From NCBI GenBank assembly GCA_036555585.1, contig DATBLE010000060.1:1-64000 (forward strand): a stretch of 64,000 bases of DNA. The letters run 5' to 3'. This stretch comes from DATBLE01 sp036555585 (GTDB lineage Bacteria; Actinomycetota; Thermoleophilia; Gaiellales; Gaiellaceae). Under the pieces are notes generated by a model. The model was not told the origin of the DNA. It saw nothing but the letters and a program-made list of their open reading frames with translations, and ran no database searches. Shown piece after piece: positions 35,288 to 44,277 of this stretch (positions within the stretch are counted from its first letter, which is position 1; each line of letters begins with the position of its first letter). A program made the translations under genes and the position numbers.

Positions 35288-35293
35288 TAGGCT
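35288..35293 (+). promoter_or_regulatory. -10 box of the oxidoreductase gene
   Basis: TAGGCT is followed by CGCCCG and the GTG at 35300, a six-base gap as in other leaderless genes of this window. Confidence 0.55.
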
Positions 35294-35299
35294 CGCCCG

Positions 35300-36238
35300 G
35301 TGCGTGCGATCGTCGTGACCGGAAGCGGGGGGCCGGAGGTGCTCGAGCTCCAGGACGTCCCCGCGCCCGAGCCTGCCCCCGGCGAGCTGCTCGTCGACGT
35401 CGTCGTCGCCGGTGTCAACTTCCGCGACGTCTACGAGCGGCGCGGAGGATATGGCGCGCCGCCTCCGCTCGTGGCCGGGATCGAGGGGATGGGCCGGGTG
35501 GCCGCGCTCGGCGAGGGCGTCGTGGACGTCGCGGTCGGCGACCGGGTCGCCTGGAACAACGCCCAGGGCAGCTACGCGGAGCAGGCGATCGTGCCGGCCG
35601 CCCGGGCGGTTCCGGTCCCGGACGGCGTCGGGGACGACGTTGCCTGCGCCGCTCTCCTCCAGGGGATGACCGCTCACTACCTGACCCACTCGACGTACCC
35701 CGTGCAGCACGGGGACGAGGTGCTGGTGCACGCCGCCGCCGGGGGAGCCGGGCGCCTCACTCTCCAGCTGGCGAAGCTGCGCGGGGGCCGCGTGACCGCC
35801 ACCACCTCCGGGGGCGCCAAGGCCGAGCTCGCGCGGAGCGCCGGGGCCGACGAGGTGATCGGCTACGACGACGTGCCCGAAAACCGGTTCGAGGTCGTCT
35901 ACGACGGCGTCGGAGCGTCGACCTTCGACCGCTCGCTCGCGTCGCTGAAGCCTCGCGGCATGCTCGTCCTCTACGGCGCCGCGAGCGGCCCGGTGCCGCC
36001 GGTCGAGATCGCCCGCCTGAATGCGGGCTCGACGTTCCTGACCCGCCCGACGCTCGTCCACTACGTCGCGACGCGCGAGGATCTGCTTGGCCGCGCGGGC
36101 GAGGTCTACGGCCTGGTCGCCGACGGCTCGCTCGACGTCCGGATCGGGGCGACCTACCCGCTCGAGGACGCACCGCGGGCGCAGGACGACCTGGAGTCGC
36201 GCAGGACCACCGGGAAGCTGCTGCTGCGCGTTCGCTGA
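35300..36238 (+). CDS. NADPH:quinone oxidoreductase (zinc-independent MDR)
   Basis: This 312-residue medium-chain dehydrogenase/reductase has the GroES-like N-terminal domain (VNFRDVYERRG) and a Rossmann domain with VHAAAGGAGRLTLQLAKLRG. The zinc-ligand cysteines of alcohol dehydrogenases are absent, as in QOR-type quinone reductases. It would reduce quinones with NADPH. The GTG start is preceded by a -10 box only. It is 33 bases upstream of the membrane protein gene. Confidence 0.9.
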   Translation: MRAIVVTGSGGPEVLELQDVPAPEPAPGELLVDVVVAGVNFRDVYERRGGYGAPPPLVAGIEGMGRVAALGEGVVDVAVGDRVAWNNAQGSYAEQAIVPAARAVPVPDGVGDDVACAALLQGMTAHYLTHSTYPVQHGDEVLVHAAAGGAGRLTLQLAKLRGGRVTATTSGGAKAELARSAGADEVIGYDDVPENRFEVVYDGVGASTFDRSLASLKPRGMLVLYGAASGPVPPVEIARLNAGSTFLTRPTLVHYVATREDLLGRAGEVYGLVADGSLDVRIGATYPLEDAPRAQDDLESRRTTGKLLLRVR

Positions 36239-36271
36239 CGCCCGCCCAGGCGCAGGGCCTGACGAACGGCC

Positions 36272-37417
36272 GTGCCAACCCCGATACTCATGCCGATGTC
36301 GCCGGCCGAGATCCAGGCGGGGCTCGCCGAGCACCCGGAAGACGAGATCGTCCGGGCGGAGATCGAGGGCGCGCAGCGCAAGAAGAAGACGGGCAAGGGG
36401 CGGATCGTCGCGATCGTGCTGTCCGTCGCGGTGATCGCGGTCGTGTTCGCGTTCGCCCTGCCGAAGATCGCCGACTACGGCGACGTCTGGGACGTCGTCC
36501 GGGGGTTGTCGTGGCAGTGGATCGCCGCGCTGCTCGTCGCGGTTCTGCTGAACACCGCCACCTACGGCCCGCCCTGGGTGGCGGCGCTCCCCGGCCTGCG
36601 GTACATGCACGCGACCCGCGTGACCCTTGCCTCCACCGCGCTGTCCGCGGTCGCTCCCGGCGGTGCGGCCGTGGGGATGGCGACGTCGTTCGCGATGCTC
36701 AGGGCGTGGGGGTTCCGCGGGCGGCCGGTCGGGCTGGCCGTCGTCGTGACCAGCGTCTGGAACCAGCTGGTCATCCTCGGCGTCCCGATCGTCGCACTGG
36801 CGGGCGTCGTCGCCGAGGGTGGCCGGAACCGGACGCTCGAGCTCGTCGCGGTGATCGCGCTCGCCGTCTTCGTCGCGATCGTCGTCGCGTTCGCGATCGG
36901 CCTCTCGAGCGAGCGCCTCGCGCGGCGGGTGGGCGACCGCCTGGCGCGGGCGGTCAGCTGGGCGAAGGGCCTGATCGGCAAGGCGCCGGTGAAGTGGAGG
37001 GGCGAGTCGTTCGTCCGCTTCCGCGAGGAGACGATCGGCCTGATCCGCCGGCGCTGGGTCTTCCTCACGCTCGCCACGCTGGCGGGCCACCTGACCGTCT
37101 TCATCGTGCTGCTCTTCTCCGTGCGCGCCGTCGGCACGCCGCGGGCGGAGATCACCATCGTCGAGGCGTTCGCCGCCTGGGCGATCGCCCGCGTGCTCGG
37201 GTCGATTCCGATCACGCCGGGAGGGGTCGGCTTCGTCGAGCTCGGGCTCAGCGGCGTGCTCGTCGCCTTCGGGGCCAGCAACGACGAAGCGGTCGCGGCC
37301 ACGCTGATCTACCGCTTCCTCACCGTCGTCCCGACCCTCGTCTTCGGCCTGCTGGCGGCCGCCACGTGGAAGCTCGGCCACCGGGCCCGGGAAGACGTGG
37401 CCGGGTCGACCGTGTGA
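36272..37417 (+). CDS. YbhN / lysylphosphatidylglycerol synthase TM-domain family protein
   Basis: This ~381-residue integral membrane protein has about eight helices. Family patterns include STALSAVAPGGAAVGMATSF and ARVLGSIPITPGGVGFVELG. The first 45 residues are cytoplasmic and charged (AQRKKKTGKGR). Members flip or transport lipids, or act with glycolipid synthesis; the precise role is unknown. GTG at 36272 is taken as start, but ATG at 36290 or 36296 is equally possible. Its stop overlaps the ROK kinase start (GTGA). Confidence 0.83.
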   Translation: MPTPILMPMSPAEIQAGLAEHPEDEIVRAEIEGAQRKKKTGKGRIVAIVLSVAVIAVVFAFALPKIADYGDVWDVVRGLSWQWIAALLVAVLLNTATYGPPWVAALPGLRYMHATRVTLASTALSAVAPGGAAVGMATSFAMLRAWGFRGRPVGLAVVVTSVWNQLVILGVPIVALAGVVAEGGRNRTLELVAVIALAVFVAIVVAFAIGLSSERLARRVGDRLARAVSWAKGLIGKAPVKWRGESFVRFREETIGLIRRRWVFLTLATLAGHLTVFIVLLFSVRAVGTPRAEITIVEAFAAWAIARVLGSIPITPGGVGFVELGLSGVLVAFGASNDEAVAATLIYRFLTVVPTLVFGLLAAATWKLGHRAREDVAGSTV

Positions 37418-38271
37418 CCGCGTTCGGCGGGATCGAAGCCGGCGGGACGAAGTGGGTCTGCGCGGTCGGAACCGGCCCGGAGGAGCTCGCCGCGACCGAG
37501 ACGTTCCCGACGACGACCCCGGCCGAGACGATCGGCAGGGCGGTGGCGTTCCTCCGCCGCGAGGGGCCGGTGCGCACGGTCGGGATCGGGTCGTTCGGCC
37601 CCGTCGACCTCCGCCCGGGCTCGCCGACCTGGGGCTCGATCACCACCACGCCGAAGCCGGGCTGGGCGAGCACCGACGTGGCCGGGACGATCGGCAGGGA
37701 GCTCGGCGTGCCGGTCGCCTTCGACACCGACGTCGACGTCGCCGCCCTGGGCGAGCACCGCTGGGGCGCGGCCCGGGGGCTCCACACCTTCTGCTACGTG
37801 ACCGTCGGAACGGGCATCGGCGGCGGCGCGATCGTCGGTGGGCGAATCGTGCACGGGCTGCTCCACCCCGAGTTCGGACACATGCGGATCCCGCACGACC
37901 TCGTCGCCGATCCGTTCTCCGGCTCGTGCCCGTACCACGGCGACTGCTGGGAGGGCCTGGCCGCCGGCCCCGCGCTCGAGGCGCGCTGGGGCAGGCCCGC
38001 CGAGGAGCTCGCCGACGAGGCCGCCGCGTGGCGACTCGAGGCGCGGTACGTGGCCCTCGGGCTCGTCAACGTCGTCTCGGTGCTGTCGCCAGAGCGGATC
38101 GTTCTCGGCGGAGGCGTGATGCGTGCGCCCGGTCTGCTGGAGCTCGTCCGGGCCGAGCTCGACGGGCTCCTCGCGGGCTACGTGACCGCCGAGGTCGTGC
38201 CGCCTGCGCTCGGCTCCCTCTCCGGCGTGCTCGGCGCGATCGCGCTCGCCGAGCTCAGCGCTCGACCGTGA
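37414..38271 (+). CDS. ROK-family sugar kinase (fructokinase-like)
   Basis: This 285-residue kinase begins FGGIEAGGTKWVCAVG, has TVGTGIGGGAIV and the zinc-binding HPEFGHMRIPHD ... CPYHGDCWEG, followed by LAAGPALEARWG. This combination matches ScrK/GmuE-type ATP-dependent fructokinases of the ROK family rather than glucokinases. It is coupled to the YbhN-like gene. The last 17 bases overlap the convergent L,D-transpeptidase gene. Confidence 0.88.
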   Translation: MTAFGGIEAGGTKWVCAVGTGPEELAATETFPTTTPAETIGRAVAFLRREGPVRTVGIGSFGPVDLRPGSPTWGSITTTPKPGWASTDVAGTIGRELGVPVAFDTDVDVAALGEHRWGAARGLHTFCYVTVGTGIGGGAIVGGRIVHGLLHPEFGHMRIPHDLVADPFSGSCPYHGDCWEGLAAGPALEARWGRPAEELADEAAAWRLEARYVALGLVNVVSVLSPERIVLGGGVMRAPGLLELVRAELDGLLAGYVTAEVVPPALGSLSGVLGAIALAELSARP

Positions 38272-39868
38272 CGAGCGTCCCGATCGGCGTGTACGGCCAC
38301 ACCTTCGCCGCCGCCGCCAGCGGGAGCTCGACGCAACCGAGGCTCTGCGGCGTGCCGAACGAGGCCCGGTTGAACGCGTGGATCCCCTCGCCGCCGTTGA
38401 AGTAGCTGATGTAGCGGATTCCGGGATCGTGGTAGTGGGAGCCGTCCGGGTTCGTGCCGCTCATCGTCCCGACCGGGATGTGCTCGAAGACGGGGAAGGT
38501 GCCGAGCTGGGTGGGCGCGGCGGGAACGCCCGTGTTCCCCGGCGAGGTGAGGATCACCCGGCCCTCGTGCCACAGGTTCAGCGACTGGGGGACGGACGAG
38601 TGGACGTAGACGTAGCTGTAGCCGCCGTCACGCGGCTTGCCCGCGATCACGTCCGCGATCAGCGCGCGCCAGACGTCGCGGCCTGCGAACCCGTCGACGG
38701 TGAGTCCGTGCTCGTTCTGGAAGGCCATGATCGCCCCGCGGACGATCACGTTGTACCGGCCGGCCTGCCAGAGCCGGGCGAGCTCGGGCGGGACGTTCGG
38801 GTACCGCCAGGTGAACCGCCCGCGCGGCGGGTCGACGGCGGCCTCGAGCTGTCCGGCCGTCGTCCGTGGCGCGTCGGCGACGTCCGCCCGCCACTGCAGC
38901 GGGAGGTAGCGGAGCAACGCGAGCAGCTCCTCCAGCCGGAGCTCGGACGCGACCGGCGTCGCCCAGGCGATCGTCCGCGTCGCACGGCGGGCCGCGCCGA
39001 CGACGGCCCGGACGGGGAGCTTCACCCTGACGTGCGAGTCGAGCCCGAACCCGTAGCCACGCGGGGCGAACTCGAGCGTGTGCGCGTCGATTTGTCGCCA
39101 GCGGCCGGGGGCCGGCGGCTCGAGCGCCGGCCCCCGCTTGCCGAGCGCCTTCGCCACCGGCTCCGAGAAGCGAAGGCGGATCGGCCGGTTCGCGGCGAGC
39201 TGCGCTCCTGCGTGCGGCGACGCCAGCACCATCGTCGCCTTTCCCGGTGGAAACCACGTCACCGTCGTCGGCGGCGGGAGCCGCTCCCAGTCGAGCGCGA
39301 CCGCGCGGACGCCGACCGAGCCCGCGTCGCCCAGGCGCCCGAGGGAGACGGTCCGGGCGGGCCGCGGCAGACGGATCGTCTTCCGCGGGTGCACTGCCGT
39401 CAGCGCGACCTCCCGGACGGGCCGGTCGAAGCTCACGCGCACCGGCGCCCCGCGCTGCACGCGCAGCCAGCGGGAGGCCAGCTGCGCCGTCGGCGCCGTC
39501 AGCTCCAGCCGGGCAGTCTGCCTGCTGCCTGCGATCCAGCCCACCCAGCCGGGCCGGCGGAAGACCGCCTCGGCGACGAGGCGGGTCCCGGCCGGGATCG
39601 GGCGGGCCGGCCGGAACGTCCCGTCGGGACGGAGCACGACCGGGATCGCCGTCCCGCCGGTGTCGCGCAGGGACAGGCCGACGAGGTCGCCCGAGAAGCG
39701 CGGCTGCTCCACCTGCCCCAGCGCGTCGGGATCGGGCCGGAGCCCACCGCGCGGCCAGGAGAAGTGGGCGAACGCGAGCGCCGCCAGGCAGACGGCCACG
39801 ACGCCGAGCAGCGCCCACGGCCAGAGGCGCCGCCTCGCCGCCGCCTTCGTGACGAGCAGCGACGACAT
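38255..39868 (-). CDS. L,D-transpeptidase (YkuD) with peptidoglycan-binding domain
   Basis: This 537-residue cell-wall enzyme has one N-terminal membrane anchor (about residues 17-35), two Ig-like beta domains, a peptidoglycan-binding region (VRGAIMAFQNEHGLTVDG, near 400) and a C-terminal YkuD domain. The catalytic motif is HAFNRASFGTPQSLGCVELP, with the nucleophile Cys at about 512. It forms 3-3 cross-links or attaches proteins to peptidoglycan. The ATG overlaps the stop of the M23 gene (ATGA), so both wall enzymes are made together. Confidence 0.92.
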   Translation of the reverse strand: MSSLLVTKAAARRRLWPWALLGVVAVCLAALAFAHFSWPRGGLRPDPDALGQVEQPRFSGDLVGLSLRDTGGTAIPVVLRPDGTFRPARPIPAGTRLVAEAVFRRPGWVGWIAGSRQTARLELTAPTAQLASRWLRVQRGAPVRVSFDRPVREVALTAVHPRKTIRLPRPARTVSLGRLGDAGSVGVRAVALDWERLPPPTTVTWFPPGKATMVLASPHAGAQLAANRPIRLRFSEPVAKALGKRGPALEPPAPGRWRQIDAHTLEFAPRGYGFGLDSHVRVKLPVRAVVGAARRATRTIAWATPVASELRLEELLALLRYLPLQWRADVADAPRTTAGQLEAAVDPPRGRFTWRYPNVPPELARLWQAGRYNVIVRGAIMAFQNEHGLTVDGFAGRDVWRALIADVIAGKPRDGGYSYVYVHSSVPQSLNLWHEGRVILTSPGNTGVPAAPTQLGTFPVFEHIPVGTMSGTNPDGSHYHDPGIRYISYFNGGEGIHAFNRASFGTPQSLGCVELPLAAAAKVWPYTPIGTLVTVER

Positions 39869-40734
39869 CAGAGGTTCCTCGCCTGGTTGACGAACCTGAT
39901 CACGCGATGGCCGCGCGACGCGTTCCCACGGATGTCCGCCGCCTCCACGTCGAGGCGGTACTCGCCGTCGGGAAAGAGACGCGTGTCGAGCTTGCGCGCG
40001 AGCCAGAAGCGGAACAGCCCCGGCTTCTTCGGGTGGTTCTGGCGGGTGCCCCGGGCGTAGAAGTCTCCGAAGTGGACGTCGCTCGGCGGCTTGCCGGCGA
40101 TCGCCGGCACGAACGACCTGCGGAAGTCCCAGACGACGCGCCAGCGGATGTGCGCGTGCCCGTTCCGGACGAGGCGCCAGCGGATGAACGCCGGCGTCAC
40201 GGGCATCCCGTGCCACGGGGCCTGCGGTGCCGAGAGCGGCGGGTGGTCGAACGTCTCGACGATCAGGTCGACCCGTCCGTACAGTCCGCCGCCGGGCACG
40301 CGCGGGGTGACGATGCGGGCGACCACGGGCGCGCCGAAGTCCTCGTACGGCGTCAGGCCGCCGGGGCGCAGCGGATTCCAGTAGGCCCGGCCGCGCCGGT
40401 CCGCGAAGTGGACGTGCCCCCAGCCCTTCGCGATGTGGCCGAGCAGCGAGCCGCGGCGCACGTGCATCCCGCTCCGGACCGCCGGCACGACGTGCCAGTA
40501 CGAGTGCTCCCGCTCGCCCTCGACCTCGACCACGGTGACGTTCTGGCCCTGAACCGAGATCCGGCCGCCGTCCACGGCGTAGACGGCGGTGCCGTCGAGC
40601 GCGGACACGTCGACGCCGAAGTGGAACGACTTCCCGCCGCGATCGCCGATGCGCGGGTCGCCGAAGCCGCCGCGGACCGGATGCTGCCGGTCGAACGGCT
40701 TGATCGGCCAGGGATGACCCCCTCTGGGCGGCAC
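39868..40734 (-). CDS. M23 family metallopeptidase
   Basis: This 288-residue protein has the LytM/M23 motifs HFGVD (His38, Asp42), HSYWH and HVHF (HxH), so the zinc site is complete. The domain lies at residues ~18-130 and is followed by a ~150-residue beta-rich domain. No signal peptide or membrane helix is visible from the GTG at 40732-40734, and upstream frames run into the gltX promoter. It should cut peptidoglycan peptides but has no obvious export signal. It is coupled to the L,D-transpeptidase gene. Confidence 0.85.
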   Translation of the reverse strand: MPPRGGHPWPIKPFDRQHPVRGGFGDPRIGDRGGKSFHFGVDVSALDGTAVYAVDGGRISVQGQNVTVVEVEGEREHSYWHVVPAVRSGMHVRRGSLLGHIAKGWGHVHFADRRGRAYWNPLRPGGLTPYEDFGAPVVARIVTPRVPGGGLYGRVDLIVETFDHPPLSAPQAPWHGMPVTPAFIRWRLVRNGHAHIRWRVVWDFRRSFVPAIAGKPPSDVHFGDFYARGTRQNHPKKPGLFRFWLARKLDTRLFPDGEYRLDVEAADIRGNASRGHRVIRFVNQARNL

Positions 40735-40798
40735 GACTTTCGAAACGGTAGCGAGTCGTCGCGAGGCATCGGGCCTCGCGGTGCCCGAAGATGGGCGG

Positions 40799-41788
40799 AT
40801 GAGGCGCGTTCGCTTCGCACCGAGCCCGACGGGGACGCTGCACATCGGCAACGCGCTCTCGGCGGTGGCGAACCGCGGCTTCGGCGGCTGGTTGCTGCTG
40901 CGGATCGACGACACCGACGCCGCGCGCAACGTCCCGGGCGGGGAGGAGGCGATCCTCCGCGACCTCGACTGGCTGGGCGTGACGTGGGACGAAGGGCCGG
41001 TGCGCCAGTCGGAGCGTGGCGAGCGGTACCGGGAGGCCGCCGCGAGGCTCGGTGTGACGCGCTTCGAGGGGACGACGCTGCTCCGGGAGGACGGTACGGC
41101 CACGTACCAGCTCGCCACCGTCGTCGACGACGTCGACTTCGGGATCACGCACGTGATCCGCGGGAACGACCACCGGCCGAACGAGCCGATCCACCGCCGC
41201 CTGCACGAGGCACTCGGGACGCGGCCGCCCGAGTACGTCCACCACGGGCTGATCCTCGGCGAGGACGGGAAGAAGCTGTCCAAGCGGGCCGAGGGAGCGA
41301 CGGTCGCGTCGCTCCGCGACGCGGGCATCCCGGCCGAGGCCGTGCGGGCCTACCTGGAGGAGCTCGGGCTGCCGAAGCACGACGTGCACCTCGACCTGCC
41401 GCGGATCCGGCGGCTCGCGATCGAGGCGATCGAGGCGCTCCCCGGGGAGGAGCTGGCGCGGAGGGCCGGCGCCGATCCGCAATACGTCCCGGTGATGCGC
41501 GGCGCGCGGGATCTGGTCGAGGCCCGCGAGTACGCGCAGCTCGTCGCCGAGCCGCTGCCCCATGCGGCGACCGACGAGGAGACCCTCGCCCGCTACCGGG
41601 AGCTCGCCGGGCTGCCGCCCCGCGACCTGGTGCGCGAGCTGAAGGCGGTCGGCGGCAACCTGAAGGAGCTGCGGCTCGCGCTCACCGGCCGGCCCACCGG
41701 TCCCGAGCTCTCCGCGATACTGGCTGCGTTGCCGGAGGAGGAGGCACTGCGCCGTGTCGATCAGGCTCTACAGCACGCTCAGCCGTAG
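40799..41788 (+). CDS. gltX: Glutamyl-tRNA synthetase, short form
   Basis: This 329-residue class I enzyme has the N-terminal VRFAPSPTGTLHIGNAL (HIGH region), HVIRGNDHRPNEP and the KMSKS equivalent KKLSKR at about 158-162. The end resembles the GluRS C-terminus (LRLALTGRPTGPELSAIL). Normal GluRS has ~470-500 residues; here the region between KLSKR and the C-terminus is about half the usual size, so the anticodon-binding part is reduced. The ATG at 40799 is chosen by the family N-terminus. A GCGAGGC/GCCTCGC hairpin (40761-40779) lies upstream. It overlaps cysS by 35 bases. Confidence 0.88.
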   Translation: MRRVRFAPSPTGTLHIGNALSAVANRGFGGWLLLRIDDTDAARNVPGGEEAILRDLDWLGVTWDEGPVRQSERGERYREAAARLGVTRFEGTTLLREDGTATYQLATVVDDVDFGITHVIRGNDHRPNEPIHRRLHEALGTRPPEYVHHGLILGEDGKKLSKRAEGATVASLRDAGIPAEAVRAYLEELGLPKHDVHLDLPRIRRLAIEAIEALPGEELARRAGADPQYVPVMRGARDLVEAREYAQLVAEPLPHAATDEETLARYRELAGLPPRDLVRELKAVGGNLKELRLALTGRPTGPELSAILAALPEEEALRRVDQALQHAQP

Positions 41789-43034
41789 GCTGGAGGAGCT
41801 GCCGGACCCGCCCGGACCGATCCGCATGTACGTCTGCGGCTCGACCGTCTACCAGCGCGTCCACGTCGGCAACTCGCGACCGTTCGTGCTGGCCATGTGG
41901 CTGCGGCGCTGGCTGCGCTCGCGCGGCTACGAGGTCACCCTCGTCCACAACATCACCGACGTCGACGACAAGGTCTACGAGGAGGCGGCGAAGCTCGGCA
42001 AGGGCTCGCGGGAGCTCGCCGAGGAGGCGGCCGGCTGGTTCCTCCAGGACACCGACGACCTCGGGCTCGGCCGGCCGGACGTCGAGCCGCGCGCGAGCGA
42101 GACGATCCCCGAGATCCAGGCGTTCATCCAGGCGCTGATCGACGACGGGCTCGCGTACGAGTCGCAGGGCGACGTCTACTTCCGCGTGGCGCGCTACCCC
42201 GACTACGGGCAGCTCTCCGGCGCGCGTCTCGAGGACATGGTCGCGCAGGAGCCGAACCCGGCCAAGGAGGACGAGCGGGACTTCGCACTCTGGAAGGCGC
42301 AGAAGCCGCACGAGGACGCCGCGTGGGACTCGCCGTGGGGGCCGGGCCGGCCCGGCTGGCACATCGAGTGCTCGGCGATGGCCGAGAAGCACCTCGGGCC
42401 GGAGTTCGAGGTCCACGGGGGCGGTCTCGACCTGCGCTTTCCGCACCACGAGAACGAGCTCGCCCAGTCGCGCTCGCGCGGCTACCCGTTCGCGCGGATC
42501 TGGCTGCACAACGGGATGCTGGAGCTTGGCGACGAGAAGATGTCCAAGTCGCTCGGGAACGTGGTCACGTTGCGCAACGTGCTCGACACCTGGGGACGCG
42601 AGGTCCTGCTGGTCTTCCACCTGGGCGGGCACTGGCGGAAGCCGGTGGACTTCACCGACGCGGCGCTCGAGAGCGCGCGAACGCAGCTCGCCGGGTTCCG
42701 GGAGGCGGTGGCGCTGCCGGCACGGACGGTCGGCGACTGGGACGCCTTCGAGCAGGCGCTCGAGGAAGACTTCAACACGCCGGCGGCGCTCGCCCTGCTG
42801 CACGCCTGGGGCTCGAGCGGCGCACGCGAGGAGCTCGCCCGGGGCCTCGACCTCTTCGGGATCGGCACCGTGTTCCACGTGCCGCCCGAGCTCGAGCGGT
42901 TCCGCATCCGGCGGGAGGAGGCTCGGGCCGCAAAGGACTGGACCGCCGCGGACGCGGCGCGCGAGCAGATCGAGGCATCCGGCTGGGCCGTCACCGACCA
43001 TCCCGGCGGAACGTCGATCTGGCCGAAGCCGTGA
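41754..43034 (+). CDS. cysS: Cysteinyl-tRNA synthetase
   Basis: This 426-residue class I enzyme has RMYVCGSTVYQRVHVGNSRP (zinc Cys and HIGH motif), the second zinc site in HIECSAM and FPHHENE, and KMSKSLGNVV. The C-terminal anticodon domain is somewhat shorter than in E. coli (461 residues). The GTG start lies inside the end of gltX, and the stop overlaps rlmB (GTGA). The gltX-cysS-rlmB-yacP order is a common conserved string. Confidence 0.95.
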   Translation: MSIRLYSTLSRRLEELPDPPGPIRMYVCGSTVYQRVHVGNSRPFVLAMWLRRWLRSRGYEVTLVHNITDVDDKVYEEAAKLGKGSRELAEEAAGWFLQDTDDLGLGRPDVEPRASETIPEIQAFIQALIDDGLAYESQGDVYFRVARYPDYGQLSGARLEDMVAQEPNPAKEDERDFALWKAQKPHEDAAWDSPWGPGRPGWHIECSAMAEKHLGPEFEVHGGGLDLRFPHHENELAQSRSRGYPFARIWLHNGMLELGDEKMSKSLGNVVTLRNVLDTWGREVLLVFHLGGHWRKPVDFTDAALESARTQLAGFREAVALPARTVGDWDAFEQALEEDFNTPAALALLHAWGSSGAREELARGLDLFGIGTVFHVPPELERFRIRREEARAAKDWTAADAAREQIEASGWAVTDHPGGTSIWPKP

Positions 43035-43726
43035 CCGCGACCTCCGAGCTGGTCTACGGTCGTCGGGCGGTTCGCGAGGCGCTTCGCGGCCGACGCGAGG
43101 TGCTCGAGTTGCTCGCCACCGAGCGGGCCGCCCGCGACGGCTGGGAGCGCAAGCCGAAGGTCGTCCCGGAGAAGACGTTGACGGAGCTGGCGGGCACGCG
43201 TGACCACCAGGGCGTCGTCGCACGGGTCGAGCCGTTCCGCTACGCCGACGCGTACGAGCTCGCCACGGGTGAGCCGTTGCTGGTCGCGCTCGACCAGGTC
43301 ACGGACCCGCGCAATCTCGGCGCCGTGATCCGGAGCGCCGAGGGTGCCGGGGCGACCGGCGTGATCCTGCCGGCGCACCGCTCGGCGCGGGTGACGCCGG
43401 CGGTCGCGCGCTCGTCCGCCGGCGCGGTCGAGCACCTACCCGTTGCAGTCGTCCCGAACCTGGCGCGGTACCTGAACGAGGTGAAGGGGCCGCGGCTCTG
43501 GGTCTACGCCGCCGACGCGGACGGGACGCCCATGGCCGACGCGGACCTGTCCGGGGGACTGTCCCTGGTGTTCGGCGCGGAGGGGAAGGGAATCCGTCCG
43601 CTGGTGCGCCGTGCCTGCGACGCGACCGTGTCGATCCCGCTGGCGGGGCGGGTCGAGTCGCTGAACGTCTCGGTGGCCGCAGCCGTCCTGCTCTACGAGG
43701 CGCGGAGGCAGCGGGCTCGTGCCTGA
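43031..43726 (+). CDS. rlmB: 23S rRNA 2'-O-ribose methyltransferase RlmB (SpoU/TrmH family)
   Basis: This 231-residue SPOUT enzyme has an N-terminal substrate-binding domain (ELVYGRRAVREAL) and the knotted domain motifs NLGAVIRSAEGAGATGVIL, VFGAEGKGIRPLVRRACD and VSIPLAGRVESLNVSVAAAV. It methylates 23S rRNA (E. coli G2251). It is coupled at both ends, by GTGA with cysS and an 8-base overlap with yacP. Confidence 0.93.
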   Translation: MTATSELVYGRRAVREALRGRREVLELLATERAARDGWERKPKVVPEKTLTELAGTRDHQGVVARVEPFRYADAYELATGEPLLVALDQVTDPRNLGAVIRSAEGAGATGVILPAHRSARVTPAVARSSAGAVEHLPVAVVPNLARYLNEVKGPRLWVYAADADGTPMADADLSGGLSLVFGAEGKGIRPLVRRACDATVSIPLAGRVESLNVSVAAAVLLYEARRQRARA

Positions 43727-44156
43727 GCCCACGCTCTACCTCTTCGACGGCTACAACCTCATGCACGCGGGCAACTACGCCGACGTCCGCGAGCTGGTCG
43801 ACCGGCTCGCCAGCTTCGTCGCCCAGGCCGGCGCTCGCGGCGTCGTCGTCTTCGACGGTCACGGGCAGGACGTCGACCGGGGGCCGTTGTCGGTGCGCTA
43901 CGCGCCGCACGCGGACACCCTGCTGGAGCGCCTGGCAGCCGAGCACCGCGCCCGCGAGCAGGTGTGCCTCGTCTCGTCCGACATCGCGGTGCGCGGAACT
44001 TCGGGCGTCGAGGTCCGCAAGCTGACGTCGAAGACCTTCCTGCGCGACCTGGGATCGACCGAGCACCAGGAGCGAGCGCCACTGCGTCTCTCGGAGCGGC
44101 TCGACGAGGAGACGCGCGCCAAGCTGGAAAAGCTGCGCAGAGGGCAAGAAACCTAA
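43719..44156 (+). CDS. YacP-like NYN domain ribonuclease
   Basis: This 145-residue protein begins LYLFDGYNLMHAGNYADV, the NYN/PIN-like catalytic start of YacP (Rae1). Further acidic residues are in VVVFDGHGQD and LVSSDIAVR. Rae1 in Bacillus cuts mRNA in the ribosomal A site. The C-terminal helices are charged. The gene is the last of the gltX operon; the GTG start overlaps rlmB. Confidence 0.88.
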   Translation: MPEPTLYLFDGYNLMHAGNYADVRELVDRLASFVAQAGARGVVVFDGHGQDVDRGPLSVRYAPHADTLLERLAAEHRAREQVCLVSSDIAVRGTSGVEVRKLTSKTFLRDLGSTEHQERAPLRLSERLDEETRAKLEKLRRGQET

Positions 44157-44176
44157 CGAGCGGAAAAAATGCAAAA

Positions 44177-44209
44177 CCTCTTGTAACTTCTGCAAGAGGG
44201 TGCTATCTT
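44177..44209 (+). promoter_or_regulatory. Promoter of the SigH-like gene with overlapping inverted repeat
   Basis: TTGTAA (44181-44186) and TATCTT (44204-44209) have a 17-base spacer, in unusually AT-rich DNA. CCTCTTG (44177-44183) and CAAGAGG (44193-44199) form a perfect inverted repeat around the -35 box. It may be an operator or a weak end-of-operon hairpin for yacP. Confidence 0.6.
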
Positions 44210-44277
44210 CCGCCTCAACCTGAGGGTGAGACTTTCGCCGTCGAGCCCGATTCTGCCCCAGATCCAGGAGACTCCAC

